NCBI GenBank assembly: GCA_024695475.1 | Contig: JAILIC010000093.1 | Coordinates: 1 to 64,000 of the forward strand | Direction: 5' to 3' | Length of the DNA stretch: 64,000 nucleotides | From: Treponema sp. | GTDB lineage: Bacteria; Spirochaetota; Spirochaetia; Treponematales; Treponemataceae | Made by a program: the position numbers and the translations under genes | The notes under the pieces: generated by a model | The model's database searches: none | What the model was told of the DNA's origin: nothing | The model's input: only the letters and a program-made list of their open reading frames with translations | Part shown: one piece after another, positions 34,076 to 44,004 of the stretch | Numbering within the stretch: the first letter of the stretch is position 1 | How the letters are laid out: each line of letters opens with the position of its first letter

Positions 34076-35046
34076 GCGGTCAGCTTATAGAGCGTGCCAA
34101 GGCTTTGCTTGCAGAAGGTAAAGTACAGCGTGTTATTGGTTGGAGAAAAGGTTTGTTTGACTATGATGTCACTCCAAGCTCTTTTTCCTCTACAGATGAC
34201 CTTGAAAAAAACTTTGTATATAACGAATGGTGTGCGGCAAATCTTTCAAAATATCTGGTAAAGATTACCCGTGACATCGAAATTCAAAAGAGTACGACCC
34301 GTACAAACAACATGATGGCAAAAAAACGAGATCCAAACGCTGAGGATAAACCTATACCTCAGGAAAAAGTTCTTGTTTTTCTTAAGCCCTGTGATACATA
34401 TAGTTTTACCGAATTGCTTAAAGAGCATCGTATCACTCGTGATGATGTATTTGTACTCGGCGTACCTTGTGACGGCATGAAAGATCCCGAAAAAAAGGAA
34501 CTTTCAGAGCGATGCGCAGTTTGCAAAAGCAAAAAGCATATCACCTATGATGAGCTTGTTGGAGAAGAAGGAGACATTCTGGAGTCTAAGCGATTTGATG
34601 AAGTTGCAAAGCTTGAAGCAATGACACCAGATGAACGTTTTACCTTCTGGCGAAATGAATTGTCTCGTTGTATCAGATGCAATGCATGTCGTGATATCTG
34701 TCCTGCATGTACCTGTGAAAAATGCGTCTTTGACAATAACAATTTGTATACCAGTAACAAGGTTGCTGCAGACAACTTTGAAGAAAACTTATATCACATT
34801 ATCCGTGCATGGCATGTTGCCGGACGTTGTACTGATTGTGGTGAGTGTTCTCGAGTCTGTCCACAGAATATTCCACTCCATTTGATTAACCGTAAATTCA
34901 TTAAAGATATTAATGAATTGTATGGTCCCTATACCGCAGGAAGCGATATGGAAACAAAGCCGCCAATGCTTACCTATACTACCGGTGATGCCGAGGCCAG
35001 TATTGTGTACGAACGAGACACTGCGGACAACGGAGGTGATGAATAA
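34057..35046 (+). CDS. Flx-type 4Fe-4S dicluster subunit
   Basis: A 329-residue iron-sulfur protein with the motifs CIRCNACRDICPACTCEKCVFD (read as two adjacent clusters) and CTDCGECSRVCP near the C-terminus. The N-terminal half contains FLKPCDTYSF and VPCDGMK, like the FrhB/FlxC-type subunits that accept electrons from the flavin module. It overlaps flxD upstream and shares one base with the next gene. Whether it corresponds to FlxB or FlxC of the described complexes I cannot decide by eye. Confidence 0.82.
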   Translation: MQDDKISGQLIERAKALLAEGKVQRVIGWRKGLFDYDVTPSSFSSTDDLEKNFVYNEWCAANLSKYLVKITRDIEIQKSTTRTNNMMAKKRDPNAEDKPIPQEKVLVFLKPCDTYSFTELLKEHRITRDDVFVLGVPCDGMKDPEKKELSERCAVCKSKKHITYDELVGEEGDILESKRFDEVAKLEAMTPDERFTFWRNELSRCIRCNACRDICPACTCEKCVFDNNNLYTSNKVAADNFEENLYHIIRAWHVAGRCTDCGECSRVCPQNIPLHLINRKFIKDINELYGPYTAGSDMETKPPMLTYTTGDAEASIVYERDTADNGGDE

Positions 35047-36095
35047 TGCTTTCTCTTTCAGCCGATAAACTGGATGCCTTTTTTGAGACAATAGCCACAA
35101 AGGCTCCTTTATACTTACCTGTTGATACCACAGATGGTAAAGCTGATTTTCAGCGATGGACAAAAGGAACTAAATTGAGCAGTGCATTAAAGACTACACG
35201 CTCAGCAAAAGATTTCTTTTTTCCAAAAACAGAACATCTTGTAAACTTAAAGATGGTCGGTAAACATGTTACAGTCGAAGACCCGCGTAAAGAAGTTGAA
35301 GACTTTGTTGTTTTTGGAGTCAGAGCCTGTGATGCAGCAAGTTTTAAAATTGTTGACGATGTCTACTTGAATATGACACCTGTAGATACCTATTACAAAA
35401 ACCGTCGTGACCACGGAACCATCATCACTCTCGCCTGTACAGAACCTGCTCAAACTTGTTTTTGTAAAGCATACGGCATTGATGCCGCAGAACCTGCTGG
35501 TGATGTTTCTGCCTGGCTCGCCGATGGAGTCTATTACTTTAAACCAGTAACAGAACGCGGTCAAAAGTTTATCGATTCCGTACAATCACAGCTTGCAAAG
35601 TCTGATGACAAAGCCGTCGAAGCACAGCAAAAAGCCATCCGTGAAAAATGTGCAAGCACACCTTTTGCTTCACTTGATCTATCAAAGTGGAAGGGAAAGG
35701 ACATGCTCAAAATCTTTAATTCATCGATTTGGAGCGACTTGTCACAAACATGTTTGGGTTGTGGTACGTGTACCTACATTTGTCCAACCTGTATGTGTTT
35801 CGATATCAGAGACTTCGATACCGGCAACGGCGTAAAACAATTCCGATGCTGGGACAGTTGTATGTACTCAGACTTTACGCAAATGGCAGCTGCAAATCCC
35901 CGTCTTTCTCAAAAAGAGCGGTTTCGTCAGCGCTTTATGCATAAGCTGATTTACTATCCAATGGCTCATAATGACAATTTTCAGTGTGTAGGATGCGGTC
36001 GTTGTCTCGATAGTTGTCCAATCCATATGAACATTGTAAAAGTTATCAAGGCGTATAATGAACAAGAACAAGACAATGATGGAGGTAAGGCATAA
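35046..36095 (+). CDS. Flx/AsrA-like 4Fe-4S subunit
   Basis: A 349-residue protein resembling anaerobic sulfite reductase subunit A and the beta subunit of soluble hydrogenases. VFGVRACDAASF near 97 is typical of these, and two cluster motifs follow: CLGCGTCTYICPTCMCFD near 238-255 and CVGCGRCLDSCPIHMN near 318-333. It overlaps both neighbours by single bases. In Flx complexes such a subunit carries electrons from the NADH-oxidising FlxA to FlxC/FlxD. Confidence 0.86.
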   Translation: MLSLSADKLDAFFETIATKAPLYLPVDTTDGKADFQRWTKGTKLSSALKTTRSAKDFFFPKTEHLVNLKMVGKHVTVEDPRKEVEDFVVFGVRACDAASFKIVDDVYLNMTPVDTYYKNRRDHGTIITLACTEPAQTCFCKAYGIDAAEPAGDVSAWLADGVYYFKPVTERGQKFIDSVQSQLAKSDDKAVEAQQKAIREKCASTPFASLDLSKWKGKDMLKIFNSSIWSDLSQTCLGCGTCTYICPTCMCFDIRDFDTGNGVKQFRCWDSCMYSDFTQMAAANPRLSQKERFRQRFMHKLIYYPMAHNDNFQCVGCGRCLDSCPIHMNIVKVIKAYNEQEQDNDGGKA

Positions 36096-36922
36096 TGGAA
36101 AACGATGCATTGATACCTCACGTCTGTAAAATTATTGATATTAAACAGGAAACTCCTGACGTTAAAACATTCTATATCGTTGGTGAAGATGGTAAAAAAC
36201 CATTTGAACATATCCCTGGTCAGTGTGCCATGTTGTTGGTACCAGGACTGGGGGAATCAATGATTTCTATTACTTCATCTCCAACGGTCACTGATCATCT
36301 TGAATTCAGTGTCAAAAAATGTGGTTGCTTAACTTCATGGTTGCATGCTGCAGAAGTTGGACAAGAGATAGCTATACGAGGACCTCTTGGCAATGGATTT
36401 CCTGTAGATACCGTATTCAAAGGCAAAGACATACTCGTTATTGCTGGTGGTATAGGCATTGCTCCTGTACACTCTGTAGTCAATTACATGATGGACCATC
36501 GTTCTGACTATGGTCGTATTCAGGTCATTTACGGATCTCGTTCAAAGGCTGACCTCGTCCGTCTTGAAGAAATGCAGACAGTCTGGAAAAAATCTCCTAA
36601 TACAGAGATAGATCTTACCATCGATAATCCAGAAGAAGGCTGGGACGGACACGTAGGCTTTGTTCCTCCGTATGTAACCGAAATGAATCCCGATCCAAGC
36701 ATGACTGTCATCATGTGTGGTCCGCCAATCTTAATTCACCTTTCTCTTGATGCCCTTAAAAAATTAGGCTTCAAGGATACCCAGGTCTTTACTACAATGG
36801 AAATGCGTATGAAATGTGGTATCGGAAAATGTGGACGTTGTAATATCGGAGACAAATTCGTCTGTAAAGACGGTCCGGTATTCAGCTTTGATCAATTGGG
36901 TGAATTACCACCAGAATACTAA
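36095..36922 (+). CDS. flxA: FlxA/AsrB-like FAD/NAD(P)H-binding oxidoreductase
   Basis: A 275-residue ferredoxin-NADP reductase-fold protein: FAD-binding domain (PGQCAMLLVPG near 46-56, SITSSPT), NAD-binding domain (VIAGGIGIAPVHSVV near 115-129, YGSRSKADL), and a C-terminal 2Fe-2S site with CGIGKCGRCNIG and a last Cys in FVCKDGP. This is the entry point for NADH in Flx-Hdr complexes. It overlaps the upstream gene by one base. Confidence 0.9.
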   Translation: MENDALIPHVCKIIDIKQETPDVKTFYIVGEDGKKPFEHIPGQCAMLLVPGLGESMISITSSPTVTDHLEFSVKKCGCLTSWLHAAEVGQEIAIRGPLGNGFPVDTVFKGKDILVIAGGIGIAPVHSVVNYMMDHRSDYGRIQVIYGSRSKADLVRLEEMQTVWKKSPNTEIDLTIDNPEEGWDGHVGFVPPYVTEMNPDPSMTVIMCGPPILIHLSLDALKKLGFKDTQVFTTMEMRMKCGIGKCGRCNIGDKFVCKDGPVFSFDQLGELPPEY

Positions 36923-36937
36923 AAAGGAGAACGAACT

Positions 36938-37618
36938 ATGAAAAAAGAGGAAATGGCCACTATATATCTGTTCGGTAAAAAATATGATGTGCCAGCAGAA
37001 TTAACAATCATGAATGCCATGGAATATGCAGGATATCAATTAAAACGAGGCTGTGGCTGTCGCAACGGTTTTTGTGGTGCATGTGCTACTATTTACCGTA
37101 TAAAAGGACAAAACCAACTGCAGACTTGTCTTGCATGTTCTAAAAAAGTTGAAAACGACATGTATATTGCAACACTGCCGTTCTTTCCTCTCGTAAAACA
37201 AGTTTACGACATCAATACGATAAAACCAGAACAATCAGTAATGATGCAACTATATCCAGAGATTTATGCATGTGTTGGTTGCAATGCCTGTACACGTGCC
37301 TGTCCTCAAAATCTCAATGTCATGCAGTACATTGCCTATGCACAACGCGGTGACTATGCAAAATGTGCAGAGTTATCATTTGACTGTGTTATGTGTGGGT
37401 GCTGTTCTTCACGTTGTCCTGCAGGTATCAGCCATCCACAGGTTGCGGAGCTTGCTCGCCGCCTGAACGGTAAATACATACAGCCACAAACACAACACCT
37501 CATTGATCGTGTCAATGAAATTGACCAAGGTAAATGCGAAGAGCTTATTCAAAACCTAATGAAAAAGCCTCTGGCAGAAATTAAAGAACTGTATAACAAC
37601 AGAGACATTGAAAAATAA
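36938..37618 (+). CDS. frdB: Fumarate reductase-type iron-sulfur subunit (TfrB/FrdB-like)
   Basis: A 226-residue iron-sulfur protein. An N-terminal 2Fe-2S ferredoxin domain has GCGCRNGFCGACATIY (about 35-50) with a fourth Cys in TCLAC. Two 4Fe-4S motifs follow, CVGCNACTRACPQ and CVMCGCCSSRCPA. It lacks the CCG domain fused to TfrB of methanogens; that role is supplied by the separate HdrB at 30378. No membrane anchor genes accompany it, so the reductase should be soluble. AAGGAG precedes it; an ATG at 36953 is a second option. Confidence 0.86.
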   Translation: MKKEEMATIYLFGKKYDVPAELTIMNAMEYAGYQLKRGCGCRNGFCGACATIYRIKGQNQLQTCLACSKKVENDMYIATLPFFPLVKQVYDINTIKPEQSVMMQLYPEIYACVGCNACTRACPQNLNVMQYIAYAQRGDYAKCAELSFDCVMCGCCSSRCPAGISHPQVAELARRLNGKYIQPQTQHLIDRVNEIDQGKCEELIQNLMKKPLAEIKELYNNRDIEK

Positions 37619-37630
37619 GGGAGGACGAAC

Positions 37631-39271
37631 ATGTACGGAAATTATCTTGATGATGCTGCAAAAATTGTAGCAGAACGACGCGAAGCAAACATTACATTTG
37701 AACATGCACGTCTGACAGCAGACGAAAAGGATGAGATCTTAAAAAAGTATCATCCAGACCGTATTGCAACCCAGTTTGAAGAATTAAAGATTGGTCCAAA
37801 CAAGGGACAAAAGGCTCCATTGGAACTTGCTGAAATTCTTCAGGCAAAACCTCGCATGGAACCAGAAAACATCGATCTTGATCATGTCGATTACGAAACC
37901 GATGTTTTAGTCATTGGTGGTGGTGGAGCAGGAACATCTGCAGCCATTATGGCTAGTGAAGCAGGGGCAAAAGTATTATTGGTTACTAAGCTTCGTGTAG
38001 GGGATGCCAATACTATGATGGCCGAAGGTGGTATTCAGGCAGCTGACAAACCAAATGATTCTCCAGCACAGCACTATCTGGATGCATTTGGAGGCGGCCA
38101 CTTTGATGGTAAACCAGAACTGGTATACACTCTTGTTAATAAAGCTCCAAGTGTTATAAAATGGCTTAACGATCTTGGTGTAGAGTTTGACAAAGAAAGT
38201 GATGGAACAATGGTTACTACTCATGGTGGTGGTACAAGTCGCAAGCGTATGCATGCCTGCAAAGATTATTCTGGTGCAGAGATTATGCGTACACTCCGTG
38301 ACGAAACATTTAACAGAGCTGATACAATTACTGTTGTCGATTTCACCTCTGCCATAGAAATCATAAAAGACGATGCCGGTAATGCTGCAGGTGCAGTCTT
38401 GATGAATATGGAGACCAATGAAATCTATATTGCAAAGGCAAAAGTTGTCATCATTGCAACAGGTGGTGCAGGACGTATGCATTATCAAGGCTTCCCTACT
38501 TCAAACCATTATGGAGCCACAGCAGACGGTCTTGTACTTGCGTACCGAGCAGGTGCAAAACTCTTGTATCAAGATTCTTTGCAGTACCATCCTACCGGTG
38601 CCGCTTATCCTCAGCAGATTTTGGGTAAGTTAGTAACCGAAAAAGTACGTTCACTTGGTGCCAAACTGGTAAATAAGAACGGAGAGGTATACATTCACCC
38701 TCTCGAAACCCGCGATGTCAATGCATCCGGCATTATCCGTGAATGTAAGAATGGCAATGGAATTGATACAGGTATTGGTGGTAGCGCAGTATGGCTGGAT
38801 ACCCCAATGATTGAAGCAATTCATGGAGAAGGTACTATCCTGAAGCGAATCCCTGCCATGTACAATATGTTTATCAAATATGGTATAGACATCCGAAAGG
38901 AACCGATTCTTGTCTATCCTACTCTTCACTATCAAAATGGTGGTGTTGAAATTGATAAAGCATGTCATACCAATGTACCTAACCTGTTGGTTGCAGGTGA
39001 GGCATCTGGTGGTGTACACGGTACTAATCGTCTGATGGGTAACTCATTACTTGATGTTGTCGTATTTGGCCGTGAAGCAGGCATCGAAGCCGGAAAGTTG
39101 TTTAAAAACATCAAACTGGCATCGAAATTAAGTCTGCAACATGTAAAAGACTTTGAGAAAGAACGCTCAGCGGCAGGAATCACCTCTGACACCGTATCTC
39201 CAAAGTTATTGCCACGCTATACTCATGGTAATCCAGAGTTTGATAAAACTATTCCGGGAGCAACAAAATGA
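37631..39271 (+). CDS. frdA: Fumarate reductase/succinate dehydrogenase flavoprotein subunit
   Basis: A 546-residue FAD protein. The FAD motif VLVIGGGGAGTSAAIMASEAG lies near 91-111; GGGTSRKRMH, QYHPTGAAYP and VTEKVRSLGA mark the substrate site, the last with the Arg expected as proton donor; HYQNGGVEID and GTNRLMGNSLLDVVVFG complete the fold. It starts 12 bases after frdB with GGGAGGAC upstream. With FrdB, and fed by Flx-Hdr, it would reduce fumarate to succinate in the cytoplasm. It ends by overlapping the permease gene by four bases. Confidence 0.92.
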   Translation: MYGNYLDDAAKIVAERREANITFEHARLTADEKDEILKKYHPDRIATQFEELKIGPNKGQKAPLELAEILQAKPRMEPENIDLDHVDYETDVLVIGGGGAGTSAAIMASEAGAKVLLVTKLRVGDANTMMAEGGIQAADKPNDSPAQHYLDAFGGGHFDGKPELVYTLVNKAPSVIKWLNDLGVEFDKESDGTMVTTHGGGTSRKRMHACKDYSGAEIMRTLRDETFNRADTITVVDFTSAIEIIKDDAGNAAGAVLMNMETNEIYIAKAKVVIIATGGAGRMHYQGFPTSNHYGATADGLVLAYRAGAKLLYQDSLQYHPTGAAYPQQILGKLVTEKVRSLGAKLVNKNGEVYIHPLETRDVNASGIIRECKNGNGIDTGIGGSAVWLDTPMIEAIHGEGTILKRIPAMYNMFIKYGIDIRKEPILVYPTLHYQNGGVEIDKACHTNVPNLLVAGEASGGVHGTNRLMGNSLLDVVVFGREAGIEAGKLFKNIKLASKLSLQHVKDFEKERSAAGITSDTVSPKLLPRYTHGNPEFDKTIPGATK

Positions 39272-40485
39272 GTTTATTTGGAGGGTTACTTTCTATTAAG
39301 GCAGTAACCTTTTTAATGTTCTCAGTATTTGCGATTTTGGCCATTGGTTATGCCATTGGCCGAATATCAGTACGGGGAATCGAATTAGGAACAGCAGGTG
39401 TCTTTATAGTCGCACTGCTGTACGGATGTTTCTTTTATCCGACATTGAATACACAACTCACTGTAAAATCAATTGCTTTTACTGGTAATGCCCTAAAAGT
39501 CGTTGAGAACATGGGATTGATACTCTTTGTTTCCGCAGTCGGTTTTATAGCAGGACCTAACTTTTTTGATAACCTCAAAAAGAATTTCAAAAGCTATGTT
39601 CTGCTTGGTCTGGTTATCATTGTATCTGCAGCTATAACGTGCAGCCTCTGCATTATTGTAGAGCGCTCACTTGATAGTGGCATGAATCCTAAAGAGATAA
39701 CCGCAATGCTGGTAGGCATTTTTTCAGGTGCATTAACTTCAACGCCTGCTTTTTCTGCATCCAAAGAAGCAGTAGGTACTCCAGAACTGGAGTCTATTGT
39801 TTCTGTTGGATACGGTATCGCCTATTTATATGGGGTTATAGGTGTCGTTTTATTTGTACAGATTGTACCTAAACTCCTACATGTAAACATGGAAGAGGAA
39901 CGTGATAAGTTAAGTGCTGCACAGAGTGGACAAAAAAAGCAGCTTCCAGAGTCGCTTATAGAAATCGATACATTCGGTTTTTTTGCTTTTGCAGCAGCTG
40001 CATTGCTTGGTATCTTTTTTGGATCGTTCAAAATACGTAACTTTTCGTTGACAATGACAGGTGGTTGTCTTATTGTCGCATTGTTATTTGGACACTTTGG
40101 ACATTGTGGTCCAATAGGAATCATACCAAAAACAAATACTCTCAAAGTATGTAGAGAATTAGGTCTGGCATTGTTTTTACTTGGTGCAGGAGTTTCTGGA
40201 GGAGCCAATTTTGTCAAATACTTTAAACCCATCTATTTCTTGTATGGCATAGTAATGACAACATTGCCACTTATCTGTGGATATTTCTTTGCCCGATACG
40301 TACTTAAACTTTGTCTACTAAATAACTTGGGGTCACTGACGGGTGGCATGACTTCCACTCCGGCATTGGGAACATTGATTCATGTTGCAGGAACAGAAGA
40401 TGCGGCAGCAGCATATGCCGCAACATACCCTGTAGCGTTGATAACCGTTGTTCTCGCTTCACAACTAATTATTATCTTTCTTTGA
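39268..40485 (+). CDS. AspT/SucE-type permease (aspartate:alanine exchanger family)
   Basis: A 405-residue inner-membrane protein with about ten helices in two repeats, each with the family motif: GALTSTPAFSASKE (about 151-164) and GGMTSTPALGTLIH (about 355-368). Family members usually have about 550 residues with central TrkA-C domains; these are absent here. The family contains the succinate exporter SucE of Corynebacterium. Since the gene overlaps frdA by ATGA, succinate export or fumarate/succinate exchange is the likely role, by inference. Confidence 0.85.
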   Translation: MSLFGGLLSIKAVTFLMFSVFAILAIGYAIGRISVRGIELGTAGVFIVALLYGCFFYPTLNTQLTVKSIAFTGNALKVVENMGLILFVSAVGFIAGPNFFDNLKKNFKSYVLLGLVIIVSAAITCSLCIIVERSLDSGMNPKEITAMLVGIFSGALTSTPAFSASKEAVGTPELESIVSVGYGIAYLYGVIGVVLFVQIVPKLLHVNMEEERDKLSAAQSGQKKQLPESLIEIDTFGFFAFAAAALLGIFFGSFKIRNFSLTMTGGCLIVALLFGHFGHCGPIGIIPKTNTLKVCRELGLALFLLGAGVSGGANFVKYFKPIYFLYGIVMTTLPLICGYFFARYVLKLCLLNNLGSLTGGMTSTPALGTLIHVAGTEDAAAAYAATYPVALITVVLASQLIIIFL

Positions 40486-40513
40486 GTAACACTCAAAAAA
40501 GCGGGGCTACATT

Positions 40514-40762
40514 ATGAAAATTGAAGTTTGTCTTGGCAGTTCATGCCATGTAAAAGGCGGTAATGGTGTTTTAGAAAAACTCAAAAATGCCATTAAAAAA
40601 CATAACCTTGAAAACAAGGTTGATCTTATTGGAACAGTTTGCTTAGGAGAATGTAAATCAAACGGTGTTAATCTTAAAATTGACGGTAAACTTGTCACCG
40701 GCATTACTGAATCTTCTTTTGATGCATTCTTTGATGAAACTGTTCTAAAAGCACTTGCCTAA
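40514..40762 (+). CDS. Thioredoxin-like 2Fe-2S ferredoxin (NuoE-type domain)
   Basis: An 82-residue stand-alone domain with the four ligands in CLGSSCHVKGG (Cys6, Cys11) and CLGECKSNG (near 43-47), as in the C-terminal domain of NuoE/HoxE. In NADH-dependent complexes it passes electrons from flavin to iron-sulfur centres. It follows the permease by 28 bases, likely in the same operon, and may be a further subunit or an assembly/electron carrier of the fumarate system. Confidence 0.85.
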   Translation: MKIEVCLGSSCHVKGGNGVLEKLKNAIKKHNLENKVDLIGTVCLGECKSNGVNLKIDGKLVTGITESSFDAFFDETVLKALA

Positions 40763-40781
40763 CAGGAAAAGACTATGACCT

Positions 40782-40818
40782 AAAGCCGGAATATACAGCT
40801 ATATTCCGGCTTTTTTCT
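40782..40818 (+). terminator. Rho-independent terminator ending the fumarate block
   Basis: AAAGCCGGAATATA (40782-40795) pairs with TATATTCCGGCTTT (40800-40813), followed by more T. It is the first strong terminator after hdrB, consistent with one long operon. Confidence 0.92.
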
Positions 40819-40849
40819 TATATAAGAAGTATTTGCAGTGTTTTTTTTC

Positions 40850-40877
40850 TTGTCTTTTTACCGATATATAGTATGAT
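40850..40877 (+). promoter_or_regulatory. Probable promoter of receptor 3
   Basis: TTGTCT (40850-40855), 16 bases, TATGAT (40872-40877). An overlapping ACCGATAT could be a weak sigma-28 -10 element. Confidence 0.4.
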
Positions 40878-40922
40878 AATTATGTAGGTAATTATGTAAT
40901 TAACCAATTTCAGGCGGTATCA

Positions 40923-42698
40923 ATGTCTTTTTTCACAAATAAAACTCTTGTTCAGAAAGTCATCATCTTTTCAGCTTTCTTTTTTTGTTTGGTCACGTTT
41001 ATCGCTGTAACAACTTGCATTTTTTCTTCAAAGTCTATACAAAAAGCACAGTTCAAAACGCAACTTGAACAGACAGTTGCTCAAAAGCGTCTAGAATTTC
41101 AGGCAGCCTTAAATAGCGAAATTGTACTTGCCTTACAAATGACAAAATCACCAGTAATAAAAAGCTTTATGATTGATCCTGATGATAGTGACAGCAAAAG
41201 AGCAGCTTTTGAAGAGTTTGAAGCATACCGCCAATCATTTTTAGGCAAAAATGTATTTTGGATTTCAGGAGAAGACAAAAAGTTTTATTCAGACGGAAAG
41301 TATTCCTATACCGTAGATCCAGCAAACGAAGCAGATTACTGGTATAACATGACAATGAAAGAAACCGAGGTATATAACTTCAATATCAACTATAATGAAA
41401 ACCTCGGAAAAACAATGCTGTGGGTTAATGCAGTTGTCCGTAATTCTAAAGGAACTGCAATAGGAATAGCAGGTACTGGTATTCCACTTACCGATTTTAT
41501 CAATAATATGTATGTCGGTCTTGATCCAGCAATCACCATGTACCTGTATAATTCATTAGAAGAAATAACAGGCTCCCGAGACAAAAGTTTAATCGAAAAT
41601 AAAACCATTCTTTCTTCTATACTTCCTGACCTTTCAGGAAAACTTGATACAGATAGCAAAACTGATTTTAAACATATAAGTACCAAACGGGGACAATATG
41701 TAATCACACCTATCGCAGCCATTCAATGGAACATAGCAGTATTTATTCCTTATTCAGCTGCAAAAGGAATTACTGGCATCAGTTTGGCAGTAGCATTCTT
41801 AATGGTTGTCTTAACGTTTATCATCTTAGCCAGCTATACACTCTTTGTTTTAAATATCATCAAATCAATGTCTACCGTCCTCAACAGCACAAAGCAAGAA
41901 ACACAAAACCAGACAAGCTTTATTGAGGGTGTAGAAGAAATTGCAAACGGCAATGTCGTTGCTATCGATCAGTTTGGTACCTTAATGAAAACCCAGATTG
42001 ATCAAATTGAGTTGTCCAGTGCAAAAACAACAGAATTAATGGAAAACATGACTGAAGTAAACAAACTTCGTGCAGACTCTATTGTCAGCGTCACCGACTT
42101 AAATACCAGTTCAAATACGGGTGCAGAACATGTAAATAACATTACTTCAAAAATTGATGAACTGGCACAATGTACCGCAGAATTAAGTGCTGCCAATAAA
42201 TTGATAGCTGGTATCACTAACAGGACAAATCTTTTGGCAATGAATGCTTCAATCGAGGCAGCTCACGCTGGTGAGCAAGGCAAAGGATTTGCTGTTGTTG
42301 CTAAAGAAATTAGAGCACTTGCAGAAAAAAGCCGTATTCAGCAACAGGGTGTTTCAACATCAATTGAAAAAATCAATGAAATGGTTAACGATATTTCAGG
42401 ATTCTCAGATACTATTAAACAGTCTTTTACAGATATCGTAAACAATACAGGTCATGTACAGGATAATTTTCAAGCGATGTCACAACGACTTGAAACTCAA
42501 ATGGATTTGGGAGAGACTATATCTACCAATTTGCAAAGTATCACCAGTATAACAGAACGTACTTCTACCCAATTTACCCAAATGCGAGAATTAAATACAA
42601 AGCTTGCGCAAGAAGTAGAAGTTGCAACAGAAAGTTCACGTACTTTGCTTAAAAACTCACAGGCAATTCTTGACTCCACAGGTATTAAAGTAAAATAA
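40923..42698 (+). CDS. Methyl-accepting chemotaxis protein (receptor 3)
   Basis: A 591-residue receptor unrelated in its sensor to the two at the left end. Helix 1 is at about 11-33, a dCache-like periplasmic domain includes [14 protein letters not shown], and helix 2 lies near 279-305. The signalling hairpin tip, [20 protein letters not shown], is near 436-455. It is monocistronic, directly after the fumarate block, so its ligand might be a related metabolite, but nothing proves this. Confidence 0.92.
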   Translation: MSFFTNKTLVQKVIIFSAFFFCLVTFIAVTTCIFSSKSIQKAQFKTQLEQTVAQKRLEFQAALNSEIVLALQMTKSPVIKSFMIDPDDSDSKRAAFEEFEAYRQSFLGKNVFWISGEDKKFYSDGKYSYTVDPANEADYWYNMTMKETEVYNFNINYNENLGKTMLWVNAVVRNSKGTAIGIAGTGIPLTDFINNMYVGLDPAITMYLYNSLEEITGSRDKSLIENKTILSSILPDLSGKLDTDSKTDFKHISTKRGQYVITPIAAIQWNIAVFIPYSAAKGITGISLAVAFLMVVLTFIILASYTLFVLNIIKSMSTVLNSTKQETQNQTSFIEGVEEIANGNVVAIDQFGTLMKTQIDQIELSSAKTTELMENMTEVNKLRADSIVSVTDLNTSSNTGAEHVNNITSKIDELAQCTAELSAANKLIAGITNRTNLLAMNASIEAAHAGEQGKGFAVVAKEIRALAEKSRIQQQGVSTSIEKINEMVNDISGFSDTIKQSFTDIVNNTGHVQDNFQAMSQRLETQMDLGETISTNLQSITSITERTSTQFTQMRELNTKLAQEVEVATESSRTLLKNSQAILDSTGIKVK

Positions 42699-42787
42699 CT
42701 GTACCGTTTGGAGTAGTGGTTACGCCAGAACAAAAATATTCTCAATTGCAGTTGCGCTACAAATCAAGTGTAACGTTTGCCATCGTA

Positions 42788-43798
42788 TCAGATGTACGAA
42801 AAGACAGTAACTATACGTAAGAATATGAGCACCAAAATACCAAATACAATCAAGGTATAAATAGAATTGTCCTTAATCTTCTGCAAAATCAATTGTATAG
42901 TATGTAACACAGATTGTTCAGTTGCAACAGTATCTTCACTTGTGTCAGACGTATCATCAGCTTGAACCACTTGTTCCGTCTCTTGCGGAACATCATCCTG
43001 TATATTTTTAGTAATAATATCAGATACAGTCGATGCAGGCTCTGGTATTTCTGCCTCAGGTGATACGCTTTCCTGATGGTCTGTTGCTATAACAGACTCT
43101 TCCTGAGTGATAGGAATTTCAAAATCTGGCTCTTGTGACACTTCATCAGATAATGCAGTTGCATCAACAGGAGCTGCTTTCTGAGCATGGTCCATGACAG
43201 GAATAATGATTCTTGTTTTATTTGTCCATCCTTGCTCTGTCAGCTTGAGACCAATACAAGATGTTCTATTTGAAAACAATTGTATAACACGTTCTTCAAA
43301 CTGGGATTTAAAATACGAAATCTCATTATAGTGCTTACTATTCCATTGACAGATTTGAAAAGCAAGCACATCTGCCTGATCTGCATCCAGTGAAAAAGCT
43401 GTTTCGATATATCCAGATATAACATAGGTAATACATAAAAGAGTATTTTCTGAATCAATAGTATCTATATAGATAACATCAGCACCCTCTTTATTTTGAG
43501 GATATACACGAGCAACTTTATAAGAGCTGTCTTGAGGTACGCTTACAAACGGGTATATGAGATTTTTGGAAAGAGACTGATTTTTCATCTCGTTACCCAT
43601 ATATCGTCCGATTTCTCTAAATTGCAAATCAGTACGAGAGACTTCTTGTAAAGCGTTTCTTGTACTTCCGATAGAGTCGTTTTTTTGATTGTCAGAGAAT
43701 ATCAGAGAATCTATGGACAACGATTCTTTTGTGTTTGCCTGCATTAAAAAAGGTGTTATACAACACACCAGCAAACAACAGATCGTTGCTTTTACCAC
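42788..43798 (-). CDS. Exported protein with C-terminal membrane anchor
   Basis: A 336-residue protein of unknown family. GGAGG five bases upstream selects a GTG start at 43798, which gives a proper signal peptide (MVKATICCLLVCCITPFLMQA). The body is followed by a Glu/Asp/Pro/Thr-rich spacer (about 215-305) and one transmembrane helix near the end (YTLIVFGILVLIFLRIV). The layout suggests an envelope protein tethered by its C-terminus. It is divergent from the metal transporter operon but has no clear share in its operator. Confidence 0.72.
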   Translation of the reverse strand: MVKATICCLLVCCITPFLMQANTKESLSIDSLIFSDNQKNDSIGSTRNALQEVSRTDLQFREIGRYMGNEMKNQSLSKNLIYPFVSVPQDSSYKVARVYPQNKEGADVIYIDTIDSENTLLCITYVISGYIETAFSLDADQADVLAFQICQWNSKHYNEISYFKSQFEERVIQLFSNRTSCIGLKLTEQGWTNKTRIIIPVMDHAQKAAPVDATALSDEVSQEPDFEIPITQEESVIATDHQESVSPEAEIPEPASTVSDIITKNIQDDVPQETEQVVQADDTSDTSEDTVATEQSVLHTIQLILQKIKDNSIYTLIVFGILVLIFLRIVTVFSYI

Positions 43799-43925
43799 GA
43801 ATTCCTCCAAAAGAAACTCAAAAAATATACTACTACTATAGCATAAACTGTATAAATATAAAATGGAAAACAAAGCACAAAACTTATAATATTCAGTTAT
43901 ATTGAAAACCATCAAATTCCTCATA

Positions 43926-43954
43926 TTGACTATACAAGAATTTTCTACTATATA
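43926..43954 (+). promoter_or_regulatory. Promoter of the zinc-type ABC transporter operon
   Basis: TTGACT (43926-43931), 17 bases and TATATA (43949-43954); TATACT two bases later is an alternative. Predicted start near 43961. Confidence 0.75.
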
Positions 43955-43961
43955 CTGAATA

Positions 43962-43984
43962 TTGAAAATGAATTTCATTTTCAA
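43962..43984. promoter_or_regulatory. Fur/Zur-like operator at +1
   Basis: A perfect palindrome with 11-base arms and one central base (TTGAAAATGAA and TTCATTTTCAA) lies directly on the predicted start of a metal-type ABC transporter operon. Size and AT-rich TGAAAAT/ATTTTCA form fit the Fur/Zur/PerR family. No such regulator gene is in the window. Confidence 0.8.
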
Positions 43985-44004
43985 CGAGAGGTTTATTAAC
44001 TATC

